Assembly: GCA_000620185.1 (NCBI GenBank) | Contig: KK211088.1 | Location: 388,498-452,497 of the forward strand | Reading direction: 5' to 3' | Origin: Geodermatophilaceae bacterium URHB0062 | GTDB taxonomy: Bacteria > Actinomycetota > Actinomycetes > Mycobacteriales > Geodermatophilaceae | DNA: 64,000 nucleotides | Shown: positions 1 through 7,618 of the stretch, in pieces | Position numbering within the stretch: position 1 is the first letter of the stretch | Layout of the letters: each line of letters begins with the position of its first letter | Notes under the pieces: generated by a model | What the model was told of the DNA's origin: nothing | Databases searched by the model: none | What the model saw: only the letters and a program-made list of their open reading frames with translations | Translations under genes and position numbers: made by a program

Positions 1-1128
1 ATCCTGCTGCCCGACACCACCGCCGAGCAGGGCGAGCGGGCGCTGGAGCGCATCCGCGTGGCCGTGGCCGAGCACGACTGGTCCGACCTGGGCCTCGACG
101 GCACCGTGACGATCAGCGTCGGCATCGCGTCGGCGGCCCGCGGCGACGACCGCCGCACCCTGTTCGCCGCCGCCGACGGCGTCCTCTACGACGCCAAGCG
201 CAGCGGCCGCGACCGGGTCGTCCGCCTGTCGGGCGTCACCCAGACCCGCGCCCCGGGTGCGAACCCGCTCGACGTCCTGTTCGGCCCGCCGCCGGACGGC
301 GACACGGCGACCGCGGCCGACGCCGACGCGCCCGAGGAGGCCGTTAGCGTGACAGATGTGCAGCCTTCCCCGCTGGACGACGACGGCTTCGCGCCCCTGC
401 TCGTCGGACCCCGCCCCGTCGATCCCCCGCTCGGCACCGGCAGCCCCTCCGAGCCGGTGCTGGGGCCGGTGCCCGAGCCCGCCGCCGAGACGCCCCAGGG
501 GCGGGCGGCGGCTGTCGAGCCGAACGTCGTCTGGGCCACCGGACGGACCACCGAGCAGGTGCTGACGCTGGTGCGCGAGGCCCGCCGGGAGAGCCCGGAC
601 CGCCCGGCGCTCGTCCTGCGGGCCGCGGCCGAGACCCTCGTCGCGCTGGCCAGCGAGCACGACGCGTACACGACCATGGACGCCGCCGCGATGGCCGCCG
701 TCGTCGGGCCGATCCCCGAGCCGGTGGGCCGGGTGCGCGTGCTGTGCGCCGGCGGTGGCGACACCCCGGTCGCCGCGGAGGCCGCGTTCGTCGCCCGCGT
801 GACCGGCACCGACGTCGTCCGCGTCGACGACCTCGCCGGGAGCCGGCTGCGCGGCGCGCTCGCCGACGGCACGCTGCTCGGGAACGCCGACTGCCTCGTC
901 GTCGTCGCCGGCCCCGACGCCTCGCTGGCCACCATGATCGGGGCGCTCACCGACGTCCCGGTCGTCGCGGTGCCGACGTCGGCCGGGCAGCCCGGCGCGT
1001 TCGGCGGGCTGGGCGCTCTGCTGACGATGCTGAACTCCGCCGCGCCCGGCGTCGCGGTCAGCAACATCGACAACGGCTACTCCGCGGGCGTGTTCGCGGC
1101 CCGTGTCGCCCGCCGCACGGGGCGCTGA
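1..1128 (+). CDS. larB: GGDEF domain fused in frame to a LarB-like domain (5' partial)
   Basis: The reading frame is open from base 1, so the N-terminus lies outside the window. The first 75 or so codons are the C-terminal half of a GGDEF (diguanylate cyclase) domain: the beta-strand TISVGIA, then an AAADGVLYDAKRSGRD helix. The GGDEF motif itself is not in the window, so cyclase activity cannot be judged. A Pro/Asp-rich linker of about 80 residues follows. The last 200 residues match LarB, the PurE-like carboxylase/hydrolase that acts on nicotinic acid adenine dinucleotide to start nickel-pincer cofactor synthesis (VVWATGRTTEQV, AVPTSAG, GGLGALLTMLNS, SNIDNGYSAG). Where LarB normally has LNSCA, with the Cys that forms the cysteinyl-pyridine intermediate, this protein reads LNSAA. 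The conserved N-terminal part of LarB is also not recognisable. larC follows 103 bp downstream. An internal start at 358 could give LarB alone. Confidence 0.75.
   Translation: MLLPDTTAEQGERALERIRVAVAEHDWSDLGLDGTVTISVGIASAARGDDRRTLFAAADGVLYDAKRSGRDRVVRLSGVTQTRAPGANPLDVLFGPPPDGDTATAADADAPEEAVSVTDVQPSPLDDDGFAPLLVGPRPVDPPLGTGSPSEPVLGPVPEPAAETPQGRAAAVEPNVVWATGRTTEQVLTLVREARRESPDRPALVLRAAAETLVALASEHDAYTTMDAAAMAAVVGPIPEPVGRVRVLCAGGGDTPVAAEAAFVARVTGTDVVRVDDLAGSRLRGALADGTLLGNADCLVVVAGPDASLATMIGALTDVPVVAVPTSAGQPGAFGGLGALLTMLNSAAPGVAVSNIDNGYSAGVFAARVARRTGR
334..360 (+). promoter_or_regulatory. Internal start signals ahead of the LarB-like part
   Basis: Inside the fused frame, TAGCGT at 345-350 lies exactly 7 bases before an in-frame GTG at 358. 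This is the same box and spacing seen before the sigma factor at 57627. A GAGGAGG at 334-340 also lies 8 bases before an in-frame GTG at 349. Either could start a separate LarB-like protein of about 257-260 residues. No clear -35 box is visible. Confidence 0.4.
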
Positions 1129-1140
1129 CCCCCTCGACCG

Positions 1141-1200
1141 TGATCATCGGCGTGTGGTTGCCCCCCGTCTGCGTGTCGGGCAGCCACTCGACGATGATCA
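1141..1200. repeat. Imperfect long inverted repeat between larB-like gene and larC
   Basis: TGATCATCG at 1141-1149 is mirrored exactly by CGATGATCA at 1192-1200. Complementarity continues inward with a few mismatches for about 23 bases per arm (TGATCATCGgCGtGTGGtTGCCC on the left), leaving a short loop. It can fold into a strong hairpin after the stop at 1128, so it may end the upstream transcript. There is no T-tract. Its form also suits a dispersed intergenic palindrome. Confidence 0.6.
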
Positions 1201-1219
1201 ACTCAAATCAGGCGCCTGG

Positions 1220-1234
1220 GATAGTGGCCGCATG
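1220..1234 (+). promoter_or_regulatory. Probable leaderless promoter of larC
   Basis: GATAGT at 1220-1225 lies 6 bases before the ATG at 1232, and there is no purine-rich ribosome binding site between them. This fits a -10 box with transcription starting at the start codon. Confidence 0.45.
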
Positions 1235-2404
1235 ATCGGGTGGCTCGACCTCTCCGCCGGCGCATCCGGGGACATGCTGCTCGGCGCCCTGGTCGACGCG
1301 GGCGTGCCGCTCGACGTGCCGGCCGCCGCCATCGCCGCGCTTCCCGTCGAGGACGTCCGCCTGGTCACCGAGCAGACCGCCCGGCACGGCCTCGGCGCGA
1401 CGCGCGTGCACGTGCACGCGCCGCCGTCCTCGGAGCACCGCACCTGGGCCGACGTCCGGACGATCCTGGCCGATGCGGACCTCGCCCCGACCGTGCGCGA
1501 CGGCGCCCTGGCGGTGTTCGAGCGGCTGGCGCTCGCCGAGGGCCGGGTGCACCGGATGCCGCCCGAGGAGGTCCACTTCCACGAGGTCGGCGCCCTCGAC
1601 GCGCTGGCCGACGTCGTGGGGGTCGTCGCGGGCTTCGAGCACCTGGGCCTGACCCGGCTGACGGCGAGCCCGGTGACGCTGGGCAGCGGCTCGGCCCGCG
1701 GGGCGCACGGCGTCGTCCCGATCCCGGGGCCCGCGGTCCTCGAGTTGCTGGCCGGCATCCCCGTCACCGCGGGGCCCGTGCCGGCCGAGATGTGCACGCC
1801 CACCGGGGCGGCGCTGCTGGCCGCCCGCGTCGACGAGTGGACGACGCTGCCGCCGATGCGGGTCGAGCGGGTCGGGGTGGGCGCCGGCGGACGCGATCCC
1901 GAGCAGCTGCCCAACGTCGTCCGGCTGGTCCTGGGGTCGGCCGACGAGCCGCCGGCGCCGGGAGCCGTCGTCCTCGAGACGAACGTCGACGACCTCGATC
2001 CGCGGCTGTGGCCCGGCGTGCTCGACACCCTCTTCGCCGCCGGGGCCTCCGACGCGTGGCTGACACCGATCCTGATGAAGAAGGGCCGCCCCGCGCACAC
2101 CCTGTCCGTGCTCTGCCGGGCCGACGCGGAGCCACACGTGCGCGCCGCCGTCTTCGCGACCACCTCGACGATCGGCATGCGGGTCGTGCCCGTCGGCAAG
2201 GTGGCGCTGGAGCGCGCGCAGACCTCGGTCGAGGTGCTGGGCGGCCGGGTCGGCGTGAAGCTCGCGGTCGACGGGGGCCGAGTGGTCAACGTCAGCGTCG
2301 AGTACGAGGACGTCGCCGCGCTGGCCGGGCGGCTCGAGCTGCCGGTCAAGGAGGTCCTCCGGGCGGCCACCGCCGCCGCCGAGGCCGCGTACCCGGCGGG
2401 CTGA
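1232..2404 (+). CDS. larC: LarC, nickel insertase of the nickel-pincer nucleotide cofactor
   Basis: This 390-residue protein matches LarC over its whole length. LarC is the CTP-dependent cyclometallase that inserts nickel into the pincer nucleotide used by lactate racemase and related enzymes. Visible family marks are the start MIGWLDLSAGASGDMLLGAL, the HFHEVGALDALADVVG segment near residue 112, the AEMCTPTGAALL segment, NVDDLDPRLWP and LTPILMKKGRPAHTL. In Lactiplantibacillus LarC is made as two ORFs joined by ribosomal frameshifting; here it is one continuous frame. The ATG at 1232 is chosen because it begins the conserved N-terminus and sits 6 bases after a GATAGT box; the frame also extends further upstream without conserved sequence. 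The LarB-like domain is upstream; no larE is in the window. Confidence 0.9.
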   Translation: MIGWLDLSAGASGDMLLGALVDAGVPLDVPAAAIAALPVEDVRLVTEQTARHGLGATRVHVHAPPSSEHRTWADVRTILADADLAPTVRDGALAVFERLALAEGRVHRMPPEEVHFHEVGALDALADVVGVVAGFEHLGLTRLTASPVTLGSGSARGAHGVVPIPGPAVLELLAGIPVTAGPVPAEMCTPTGAALLAARVDEWTTLPPMRVERVGVGAGGRDPEQLPNVVRLVLGSADEPPAPGAVVLETNVDDLDPRLWPGVLDTLFAAGASDAWLTPILMKKGRPAHTLSVLCRADAEPHVRAAVFATTSTIGMRVVPVGKVALERAQTSVEVLGGRVGVKLAVDGGRVVNVSVEYEDVAALAGRLELPVKEVLRAATAAAEAAYPAG

Positions 2405-2411
2405 GCCGGGA

Positions 2412-3089
2412 ATGCGCGGGCCCGTCGGTCGTGCTGCTGCGGTGGTGACCCTCGCCCACCTGGCCCACCCCCGCAGCCTGCGCGGACGCCGGCTCCCGCG
2501 CCGCCTGGTCCAGCTCTACGCCGGTCTGGTGCTCTACGCCGTCTCCATGGCGCTGCTGCTGCGCTCGACCCTGGGCAACATGCCGTGGGACGTGCTGCAC
2601 CAGGGCCTGGCCGAGCGCACCGGCTGGTCGATCGGCCGGATCACGATCGTCGTCGGGGCGCTGGTTCTGCTGAGCTGGATCCCGCTGCGCCAGCGGCCCG
2701 GGCTCGGCACGGTCAGCAACGTCGTCGTGATCGGCCTGGTCGTCGACGGAGCCCTGGCCGCCGTCCCCGCGCCGTCGGCGCTGCCGTGGCGGGTGACCCT
2801 CCTCGTCGCCGGCCTGCTGCTGAACGCCCTGGCCACCGCCGCCTACATCGGCGTGGACCTCGGTCCGGGGCCACGCGACGGGCTCATGACAGGCCTGGTC
2901 CGCCGGACGGGCGGCTCCGTGCGCCTGGTGCGCACATCCATCGAGGTGGGCGTCGTGCTCACCGGCTGGGCGCTCGGCGGCACGCTCGGGCTCGGCACCG
3001 TGCTCTACGCGGTCGCGATCGGCCCGCTGGTGCAGCTCGTGCTGCCGTGGGTCTCGATCACCGGGCTCAGGCCGGCTCCGGCGTCCTGA
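2412..3089 (+). CDS. YczE/YitT-like integral membrane protein
   Basis: This 225-residue hydrophobic protein has about five membrane segments and the features of the YczE/YyaS (COG2364) group: SMALLLRSTLGNMPWDVLHQGL near the start, then VDLGPGPRDGLMTGL about two thirds along. The family is annotated as integral membrane protein of unknown substrate. It starts 7 bases after the larC stop and may be co-transcribed with larC, so a role linked to the nickel cofactor is possible but unproven. A GTG at 2445 is an alternative start. Its last 23 bases overlap the 3' end of the convergent MFS gene. Confidence 0.75.
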   Translation: MRGPVGRAAAVVTLAHLAHPRSLRGRRLPRRLVQLYAGLVLYAVSMALLLRSTLGNMPWDVLHQGLAERTGWSIGRITIVVGALVLLSWIPLRQRPGLGTVSNVVVIGLVVDGALAAVPAPSALPWRVTLLVAGLLLNALATAAYIGVDLGPGPRDGLMTGLVRRTGGSVRLVRTSIEVGVVLTGWALGGTLGLGTVLYAVAIGPLVQLVLPWVSITGLRPAPAS

Positions 3090-4164
3090 GCCCGGCCCGG
3101 ACCACCGGGACGACGGCCAGCACCAGGACGGCGACGGCGACCGCCCCGCCCAGCGCCCACGCGGCGAACACGAGCAGCGCGGCCAGCTCGATGCCCACGC
3201 CCGCGACCGAGGTGATCGTCGCCCGGTGCGGTCCCGTGATGCGCGCCTGCAGCCGCGCCTCGACGACCACCAGCACCGCCAGGTACAGCCCGTAGAACAC
3301 CGCGACCACGACGAGCGCCGCGGGCCGGGCCCAGACGGCGGCCCCCGCCAGGCACGCCGCCGCCGCGACGAGCGCGCCGAGCAGCCACGCCGACGGCAGC
3401 CGCTCCGCCCGGCCGCCCAGCGCGGCCCCGGCGGCACCGGCCAGCGCGATGCACAGCACGGCGACCGGGACGGCGCTGGTCGCGACGCCCCAGTCCGAGG
3501 CCAGCACCGGGAAGTACTCCTCGACGGCGTCCAGTCCGCCGACGAGGGCCGCCGCCAGCACCGCCCACCGCAGGGCCGGGCGCAGCGCCTCGCGGACGCC
3601 CTCGAGCAGCGGGACGTCGTCCTCGTCGTCCGCCGTCCGCGGGGCCTCCGGGAACCGGAGGGCGAGCGCGGCCGCGGCCAGGCACACGCCCGCGCTGACC
3701 CAGCCGACCAGCGTGTAGCCGTCGAGTGCGAAGAGGGCCGAGGCCGCGAACGCGGTCGGCACCTGCACCAGCAGCTCGGCGGAGACCATCCAGCCGTTGA
3801 CCCGGGCGTAGGAGTCGGCCGCCCCGAGCGCGGCCAGCCCGTCGTAGACCAGCGCCTCCGAGGCGCCCGACACCAGCGCGCCCGAGAGCCCCCAGATCAG
3901 GAAGCCCACGGCGAAGGCGGCGTACCCCGGGGCCGCGGTCCAGACGGCGAAGGCGACCGCCTGCAGCACGCCCGCCAGGACGACGACGCCGCGCCGCGAC
4001 CACCGGTCGGCGAGCGCGCCTGCCGGTACCTCGGCCACGACCGACGCGATCGACCACAGCCCGAACAGCCCGGAGATCTGGGCCTCGGAGAGCCCGTGGT
4101 CGGTGAAGAGCAGCGCGTAGAGCGGGTACAGCGGCACCAGCTCCGACAACGCGGCCCAGCCCAC
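3067..4164 (-). CDS. MFS transporter
   Basis: This 365-residue protein carries about 12 hydrophobic segments and the MFS signature after helix 2-3 (GALADRWSRRGVVVLAG). A charged loop (TADDEDDVPLLEG) separates the two six-helix halves. The GTG at 4164 is the only plausible start: going upstream in frame, a stop is met before another start codon, and the first membrane helix begins right at the N-terminus. The protein is slightly short for the family. The substrate cannot be told. It overlaps the convergent yczE-like gene by 23 bases. Confidence 0.8.
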   Translation of the reverse strand: MGWAALSELVPLYPLYALLFTDHGLSEAQISGLFGLWSIASVVAEVPAGALADRWSRRGVVVLAGVLQAVAFAVWTAAPGYAAFAVGFLIWGLSGALVSGASEALVYDGLAALGAADSYARVNGWMVSAELLVQVPTAFAASALFALDGYTLVGWVSAGVCLAAAALALRFPEAPRTADDEDDVPLLEGVREALRPALRWAVLAAALVGGLDAVEEYFPVLASDWGVATSAVPVAVLCIALAGAAGAALGGRAERLPSAWLLGALVAAAACLAGAAVWARPAALVVVAVFYGLYLAVLVVVEARLQARITGPHRATITSVAGVGIELAALLVFAAWALGGAVAVAVLVLAVVPVVRAGLRTPEPA

Positions 4165-4297
4165 GGCGAGCCGGGTGAGGGACCGGGCCGCGGGCGGCAG
4201 GACGGTCGGCGGGGTGCGTCAACGGAACGGCATGGCGGGACCGTAGCGCCGTCCGGCCGGCCGCGCAGCAGGTTTCGCGCACCCCGCGACCGCCGGA

Positions 4298-4885
4298 TCA
4301 GGTGAGCTGCAGGATGGCCTCGATGCCCAGCCAGATGCCGAAGATGAAGAAGAGGGTGGCGGCGCCGTAGGCGATCGCCTTCTCGGGCAGCCGCTTGCCG
4401 AGGGCCCGGCCGACGACGATCGCGAGCGCGTCGGCCGCGACCATGCCGAGCGTCGAGCCCAGCCACGTGCCGAACCAGCCGTAGTCGGTGGCCAGCGTGA
4501 TGGTCGCGAGCATCGTCTTGTCGCCGAGCTCGGCGAGGAAGAACGCGGTGCCGACGGCGATGATCGCGCCCTTGCCGGCGCGGTTGACCTTGTCCCGTTC
4601 GTCGTCGGTCAGCTCGTCCCCGCGGAGGGTCCAGAAGCCGAAGCCGATGAAGGCCAGCGCGGCGATGAGGTTGATCCACCCGGTGGGCAGGGCGGCACCG
4701 AGGCCGTAGCCGATGCCGACCGACACGAGGTGCACGATCGCCGTCGCGGCCGTGATGCCGATGAGCACCGGCCAGACGTTGAAGCGGGTGGCGAAGGTCA
4801 GCGCCATGAGCTGGGACTTGTCGCCGAGCTCGGCGACGAAGATGACGCCGAAGGCGACGAGGGTGCTGATGAGGACGGCGTCCAC
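4298..4885 (-). CDS. TMEM165/GDT1 (UPF0016) family cation exporter, probably Mn(II)
   Basis: This 195-residue protein has six membrane segments arranged as two repeats. Each repeat has the family's hallmark motif: ELGDKS at residues 19-24 and ELGDKT at 119-124. UPF0016 proteins move Mn(II) or Ca(II), and bacterial members commonly remove excess manganese from the cytoplasm. The start is GTG 4885, behind AAGGG; the frame could be extended to 4939 but that stretch is part of the leader RNA and is not conserved-looking. A manganese riboswitch lies just upstream on the same strand, which supports the manganese assignment strongly. Confidence 0.88.
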   Translation of the reverse strand: MDAVLISTLVAFGVIFVAELGDKSQLMALTFATRFNVWPVLIGITAATAIVHLVSVGIGYGLGAALPTGWINLIAALAFIGFGFWTLRGDELTDDERDKVNRAGKGAIIAVGTAFFLAELGDKTMLATITLATDYGWFGTWLGSTLGMVAADALAIVVGRALGKRLPEKAIAYGAATLFFIFGIWLGIEAILQLT

Positions 4886-4924
4886 GGGGGCCCTTCTGGT
4901 CCGGCCGGGACCAAGGCGCGGACC

Positions 4925-4956
4925 TCGATCCCGGCACACGTATGCCTGGATCGAAG
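4925..4956 (-). promoter_or_regulatory. Hairpin after the aptamer (possible expression platform)
   Basis: Downstream of the aptamer on the minus strand, CGATCC and GGATCG can pair around GGCA...TGCC. This gives a hairpin that shares its first bases with the 3' side of P1, so the two structures could compete. Whether it acts on transcription or translation cannot be told. Confidence 0.4.
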
Positions 4957-5060
4957 GTCTCGCCCGCCTCGCCGGAGCGGGGCCGCACGGCCGGACGCCA
5001 CCCGGATGGACCGGGCCTCGTCAGTATGTCGACCGCGACATTGGGGGCTACTCCCCTTCG
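4952..5060 (-). promoter_or_regulatory. yybP-ykoY (manganese) riboswitch aptamer
   Basis: Read on the minus strand, the leader begins CGAAGGGGAGTAG (5060 downwards), contains GTCGACATACTGACGAGGCC, and ends GGCGAGACCTTCG (down to 4952). These are the conserved blocks of the yybP-ykoY class (GGGGAGUA, the central loop and GGCGAGACCUU). CGAAGG and CCTTCG at the two ends pair to form P1. The class senses Mn(II) and usually switches on Mn exporters. The aptamer ends 67 bases before the GDT1 start. Confidence 0.88.
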
Positions 5061-5136
5061 CTGCGTCGAACCCTACCGGACCTCTGCGGTCAGGACGCCG
5101 GCGTCGAGGGGTGACCTCGATGACACCGCTCGTCCC

Positions 5137-5763
5137 TCAGCGCTTGCCGTCGAACGGGACCGGGTCCGGTGCGCAGAGGTCGTCGTCGACCTCGCCGTCC
5201 AGGCAGAGCGCGGCCTGGACCGGCAGGGCGAGCACCCCGGACCGGACGCCGGTCGACCAGTGCACGTAGACGTGATCGGTCACCGCCGGCCCGTTGACGC
5301 CCCGGAGGACCTCCACGGCCGCCTCCGCGTGGTCGCCGCGATCGCACTGGTCGGTGAGGGTGCGGGACGCCCCGAAGCCGGAGTCGCGGAGGGATCCGGG
5401 GAAGCTGCCGAAGTACTCGTGGGGGTCGGCGTGCCGGACCGCGAAGTCGACGACCGTCAGACCAGCGGGGTCGACGGTGACGTCGTCGATGGTCGCCGAG
5501 CCGGCTCCGTCGAGGCAGAACGGCCCCAGCGCAATCGCCCGGGAGGCACCTGGCTCGACGTCGTGGAAGCCCACCCCGTAGCTGCCGTAGTCGCGGATCG
5601 GCGTGGACAGGACGAGCCACCACAGCCCGTAACCGGCGACCGCGAGCACGGCCGTCGCGAGGGCGGCCCACGGCACCCACCTGCGGCGACGCGCCGTCGT
5701 CCGCTCCTGGGACGGAGCCTCCGGCGCCTCGGCAGCGGTCACGCCGTGCAGCATGGCGGTCAC
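5137..5763 (-). CDS. Membrane-anchored hypothetical protein
   Basis: I do not recognise this 208-residue protein. It has a short cytoplasmic N-terminus ending in an Arg-rich stretch (TTARRRRW), one membrane helix at about residues 29-50, and an extracytoplasmic domain of about 155 residues containing four cysteines, which may form disulfides (GPFCLDG, TDQCDRG, AALCLDG, DDLCAPD). The topology is that of a type II anchored protein. The GTG at 5763 or the ATG at 5754 could start it. It is transcribed toward the riboswitch and divergently from the MerR gene. Confidence 0.65.
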   Translation of the reverse strand: MTAMLHGVTAAEAPEAPSQERTTARRRRWVPWAALATAVLAVAGYGLWWLVLSTPIRDYGSYGVGFHDVEPGASRAIALGPFCLDGAGSATIDDVTVDPAGLTVVDFAVRHADPHEYFGSFPGSLRDSGFGASRTLTDQCDRGDHAEAAVEVLRGVNGPAVTDHVYVHWSTGVRSGVLALPVQAALCLDGEVDDDLCAPDPVPFDGKR

Positions 5764-5836
5764 CCGGTGCCGACGGAAGGCGTGAGCCCGCGTGTTCCGC
5801 CTTCCGGCTCCGTGCCGGGCAGGCGGGGAAAGACGC

Positions 5837-5867
5837 TTGACCCTGACGTTGCGTCAGGCTGCAGGCT
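5837..5867 (+). promoter_or_regulatory. MerR-type promoter with 19-bp spacer and operator dyad
   Basis: TTGACC (5837-5842) and CAGGCT (5862-5867) are separated by 19 bases, the overlong spacer typical of promoters twisted open by MerR-family activators. The spacer carries the dyad CCTGACG-TTG-CGTCAGG (5842-5858). It lies just ahead of the TipA-type gene and implies self-activation. Confidence 0.8.
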
Positions 5868-5894
5868 CCTCGACGTCAGTGGAGGGAGGACCCG

Positions 5895-6647
5895 ATGAAC
5901 GTCGGTGAGGTGGCGGCGCTGTCCGGCGTCACGGTGCGCACGCTGCACCACTACGACCGGATCGGCCTGCTGTCGCCGTCCGGACGGACGGCGGCCGGCT
6001 ACCGGCAGTACGGTCCGGCGGATCTGGATCGGCTGCACCAGGTGCTGCTGTACCGGGAGCTCGGGTTCCCCCTCGAGGAGGTCGCGACCCTGCTCGACGA
6101 CCCGTCGGCCGATCCCGAGGCGCACCTGCGCCGGCAGCACCGGCTGCTGCGGGACCGGCTGGAGCGGACGTCGGCGATGGTCGCGGCCGTCGAGAAGGAG
6201 ATGGAGGCACGGTCGATGGGGATCTCACTGACCCCGGAGGAGCGGTTCGAGGTGTTCGGCGAGCACGACCCCGCGCAGTACGACGCCGAGGTGGAGGAGC
6301 GCTGGGGCGAGACGGAGGCCTACGCGCAGTCCAACCGCCGCACGGCGGCGTACACGAAGGAGGACTGGCTGCGGATCAAGGAGGAGGGGGCGGCGGTCGA
6401 GCGTCGGTTCGCCGAGGCGCTGCGGTCCGGCGTCCCGGCCGACTCACCCGGGGCCATGGACATCGCCGAGGAGCACCGGCAGCAGATCAGCCGGAACTTC
6501 TACGACTGCCCGCCGCAGATGCACGCGGGCCTCGGCCGGATGTACGTCGAGGACGAGCGGTTCACCGCCCACTACGAGGAGATCGCGCCCGGTCTGGCGC
6601 AGTACGTGAGCACCGCCGTCCAGGCCAACGCCGCCCGCCAGGGCTGA
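5895..6647 (+). CDS. MerR-family regulator with TipAS ligand-binding domain
   Basis: The first 70 residues form a MerR winged helix-turn-helix (MNVGEVAALSGVTVRTLHHY, then DRLHQVLLYRELGFPLEEV). Residues about 75-115 form the dimer coiled coil. The C-terminal 130 residues are a TipAS antibiotic-recognition domain. TipAS proteins bind thiopeptides and other drugs through a cysteine in a YDC...MHxGL motif; here this is YDCPPQMHAGL with Cys205. At 250 residues it is the usual full length. The ATG follows GGAGGGAGG. The 19-bp-spacer promoter just upstream carries the expected dyad, so autoregulation is likely. No drug exporter lies next to it. Confidence 0.9.
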   Translation: MNVGEVAALSGVTVRTLHHYDRIGLLSPSGRTAAGYRQYGPADLDRLHQVLLYRELGFPLEEVATLLDDPSADPEAHLRRQHRLLRDRLERTSAMVAAVEKEMEARSMGISLTPEERFEVFGEHDPAQYDAEVEERWGETEAYAQSNRRTAAYTKEDWLRIKEEGAAVERRFAEALRSGVPADSPGAMDIAEEHRQQISRNFYDCPPQMHAGLGRMYVEDERFTAHYEEIAPGLAQYVSTAVQANAARQG

Positions 6648-6660
6648 GCCCGGGCAACGA

Positions 6661-6712
6661 TGTGCGTTGTTCGGCACCAATCCGCCGCGAGGAAACTGCC
6701 GAACAGCGCACA
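6661..6712. repeat. Long inverted repeat between convergent genes
   Basis: TGTGCGTTGTTCGGCA (6661-6676) pairs with TGCCGAACAGCGCACA (6697-6712): 16 pairs with one G-U wobble and a 20-base loop. It sits 13 bases after the TipA-type stop and 38 bases beyond the methyltransferase stop, so it can serve as a bidirectional terminator. It lacks a T-tract. Confidence 0.65.
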
Positions 6713-6750
6713 CTGTCGGTCAGGAGAGCGACGCGCCCCCATGGGGAAGG

Positions 6751-7548
6751 TCAGGGGACGCGGATGAGCAGCTCGCCGTGCAGCATGCCGAGCCAGCCGT
6801 CGTCGGCCGCGGCCCACCGCAGCCAGGCGGCGGCGATCTCCGCCAGGTCGTCGGTCGTCGCCAGCCCGTAGGCGACCGCCTGCTCCGCGAAGGACGACGT
6901 CGTCGCGCGGCCGGCCCACGACCCGCCCCACCACTGCCGGTCGGCCGGCGTCGCGAAGCACCACGAGCCGGTGGTGGGGACGACGTCGCGCAGGCCGGCC
7001 TCGTGCGCCCAGGCCAGCAGCCGGCGGCCGGCGTCGGGCTCGCCGCCGTTGCGGCGGTGCACCTGCCGGTACAGGTCCAGCCAGCCGTCGAGCACGGGAT
7101 CGGCCGGGAACCAGCCCAGCGCCGCGTAGTCGACGTCCCGGACGGCGATCAGCCCACCCGGCCGGCACACGCGGGCCATCTCGCGCAGCGCCGCGACGGG
7201 GTCGGCGAGGTGCTGGAGCACCTGGTGGGCGTGCACGACGTCGAAGGAGTCGTCGTCCTCGGCGAGCGCGTACACGTCGCCCACCTCGAACACCACCGAG
7301 GCGCCCGTGCGCTCGGCGAGGTCACGGGCCTCCGCCAGCGGCGCGTCGGTCATGTCGACGCCGAGCACGCGGCCCGGCGCCACCAGCGCGGCCAGGTCGA
7401 CGGTGATCGTGCCCGGGCCGCAGCCGACGTCGAGCAGGTCGAGCCCGGGGCGCAGCGAGGGCAGCAGGTAGGCCGCCGAGTTCGCGGCGGTGCGCCACCG
7501 GTGCGACTGCAGGACGGCTTCGGCGTGGCCGTGCGTGTATGTATCCAC
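6751..7548 (-). CDS. Class I SAM-dependent methyltransferase
   Basis: This 265-residue protein has the Rossmann methyltransferase core. Motif I is LLDVGCGPG at residues 38-46, the acidic end of beta-2 is in LGVDMTD, and motif III-like sequence appears in VCRPGGLIAVRDVDY. It belongs to the Methyltransf_11/UbiE-like group, which acts on many small molecules, so the substrate is not predictable. The C-terminal half contains a Trp-rich stretch (DRQWWGGSWAGR) that may shape the acceptor pocket. GTG 7548 follows GGAGAGGAG. It is divergent from the HopA1-type gene with 70 bases between starts. Confidence 0.82.
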   Translation of the reverse strand: MDTYTHGHAEAVLQSHRWRTAANSAAYLLPSLRPGLDLLDVGCGPGTITVDLAALVAPGRVLGVDMTDAPLAEARDLAERTGASVVFEVGDVYALAEDDDSFDVVHAHQVLQHLADPVAALREMARVCRPGGLIAVRDVDYAALGWFPADPVLDGWLDLYRQVHRRNGGEPDAGRRLLAWAHEAGLRDVVPTTGSWCFATPADRQWWGGSWAGRATTSSFAEQAVAYGLATTDDLAEIAAAWLRWAAADDGWLGMLHGELLIRVP

Positions 7549-7618
7549 GAGCGGATCCTGCTCCTCTCCTTCGCTGGAGCCGTCGGTCCGGCCGACGGCC
7601 CGGAGCCTGGAGCAGCCC

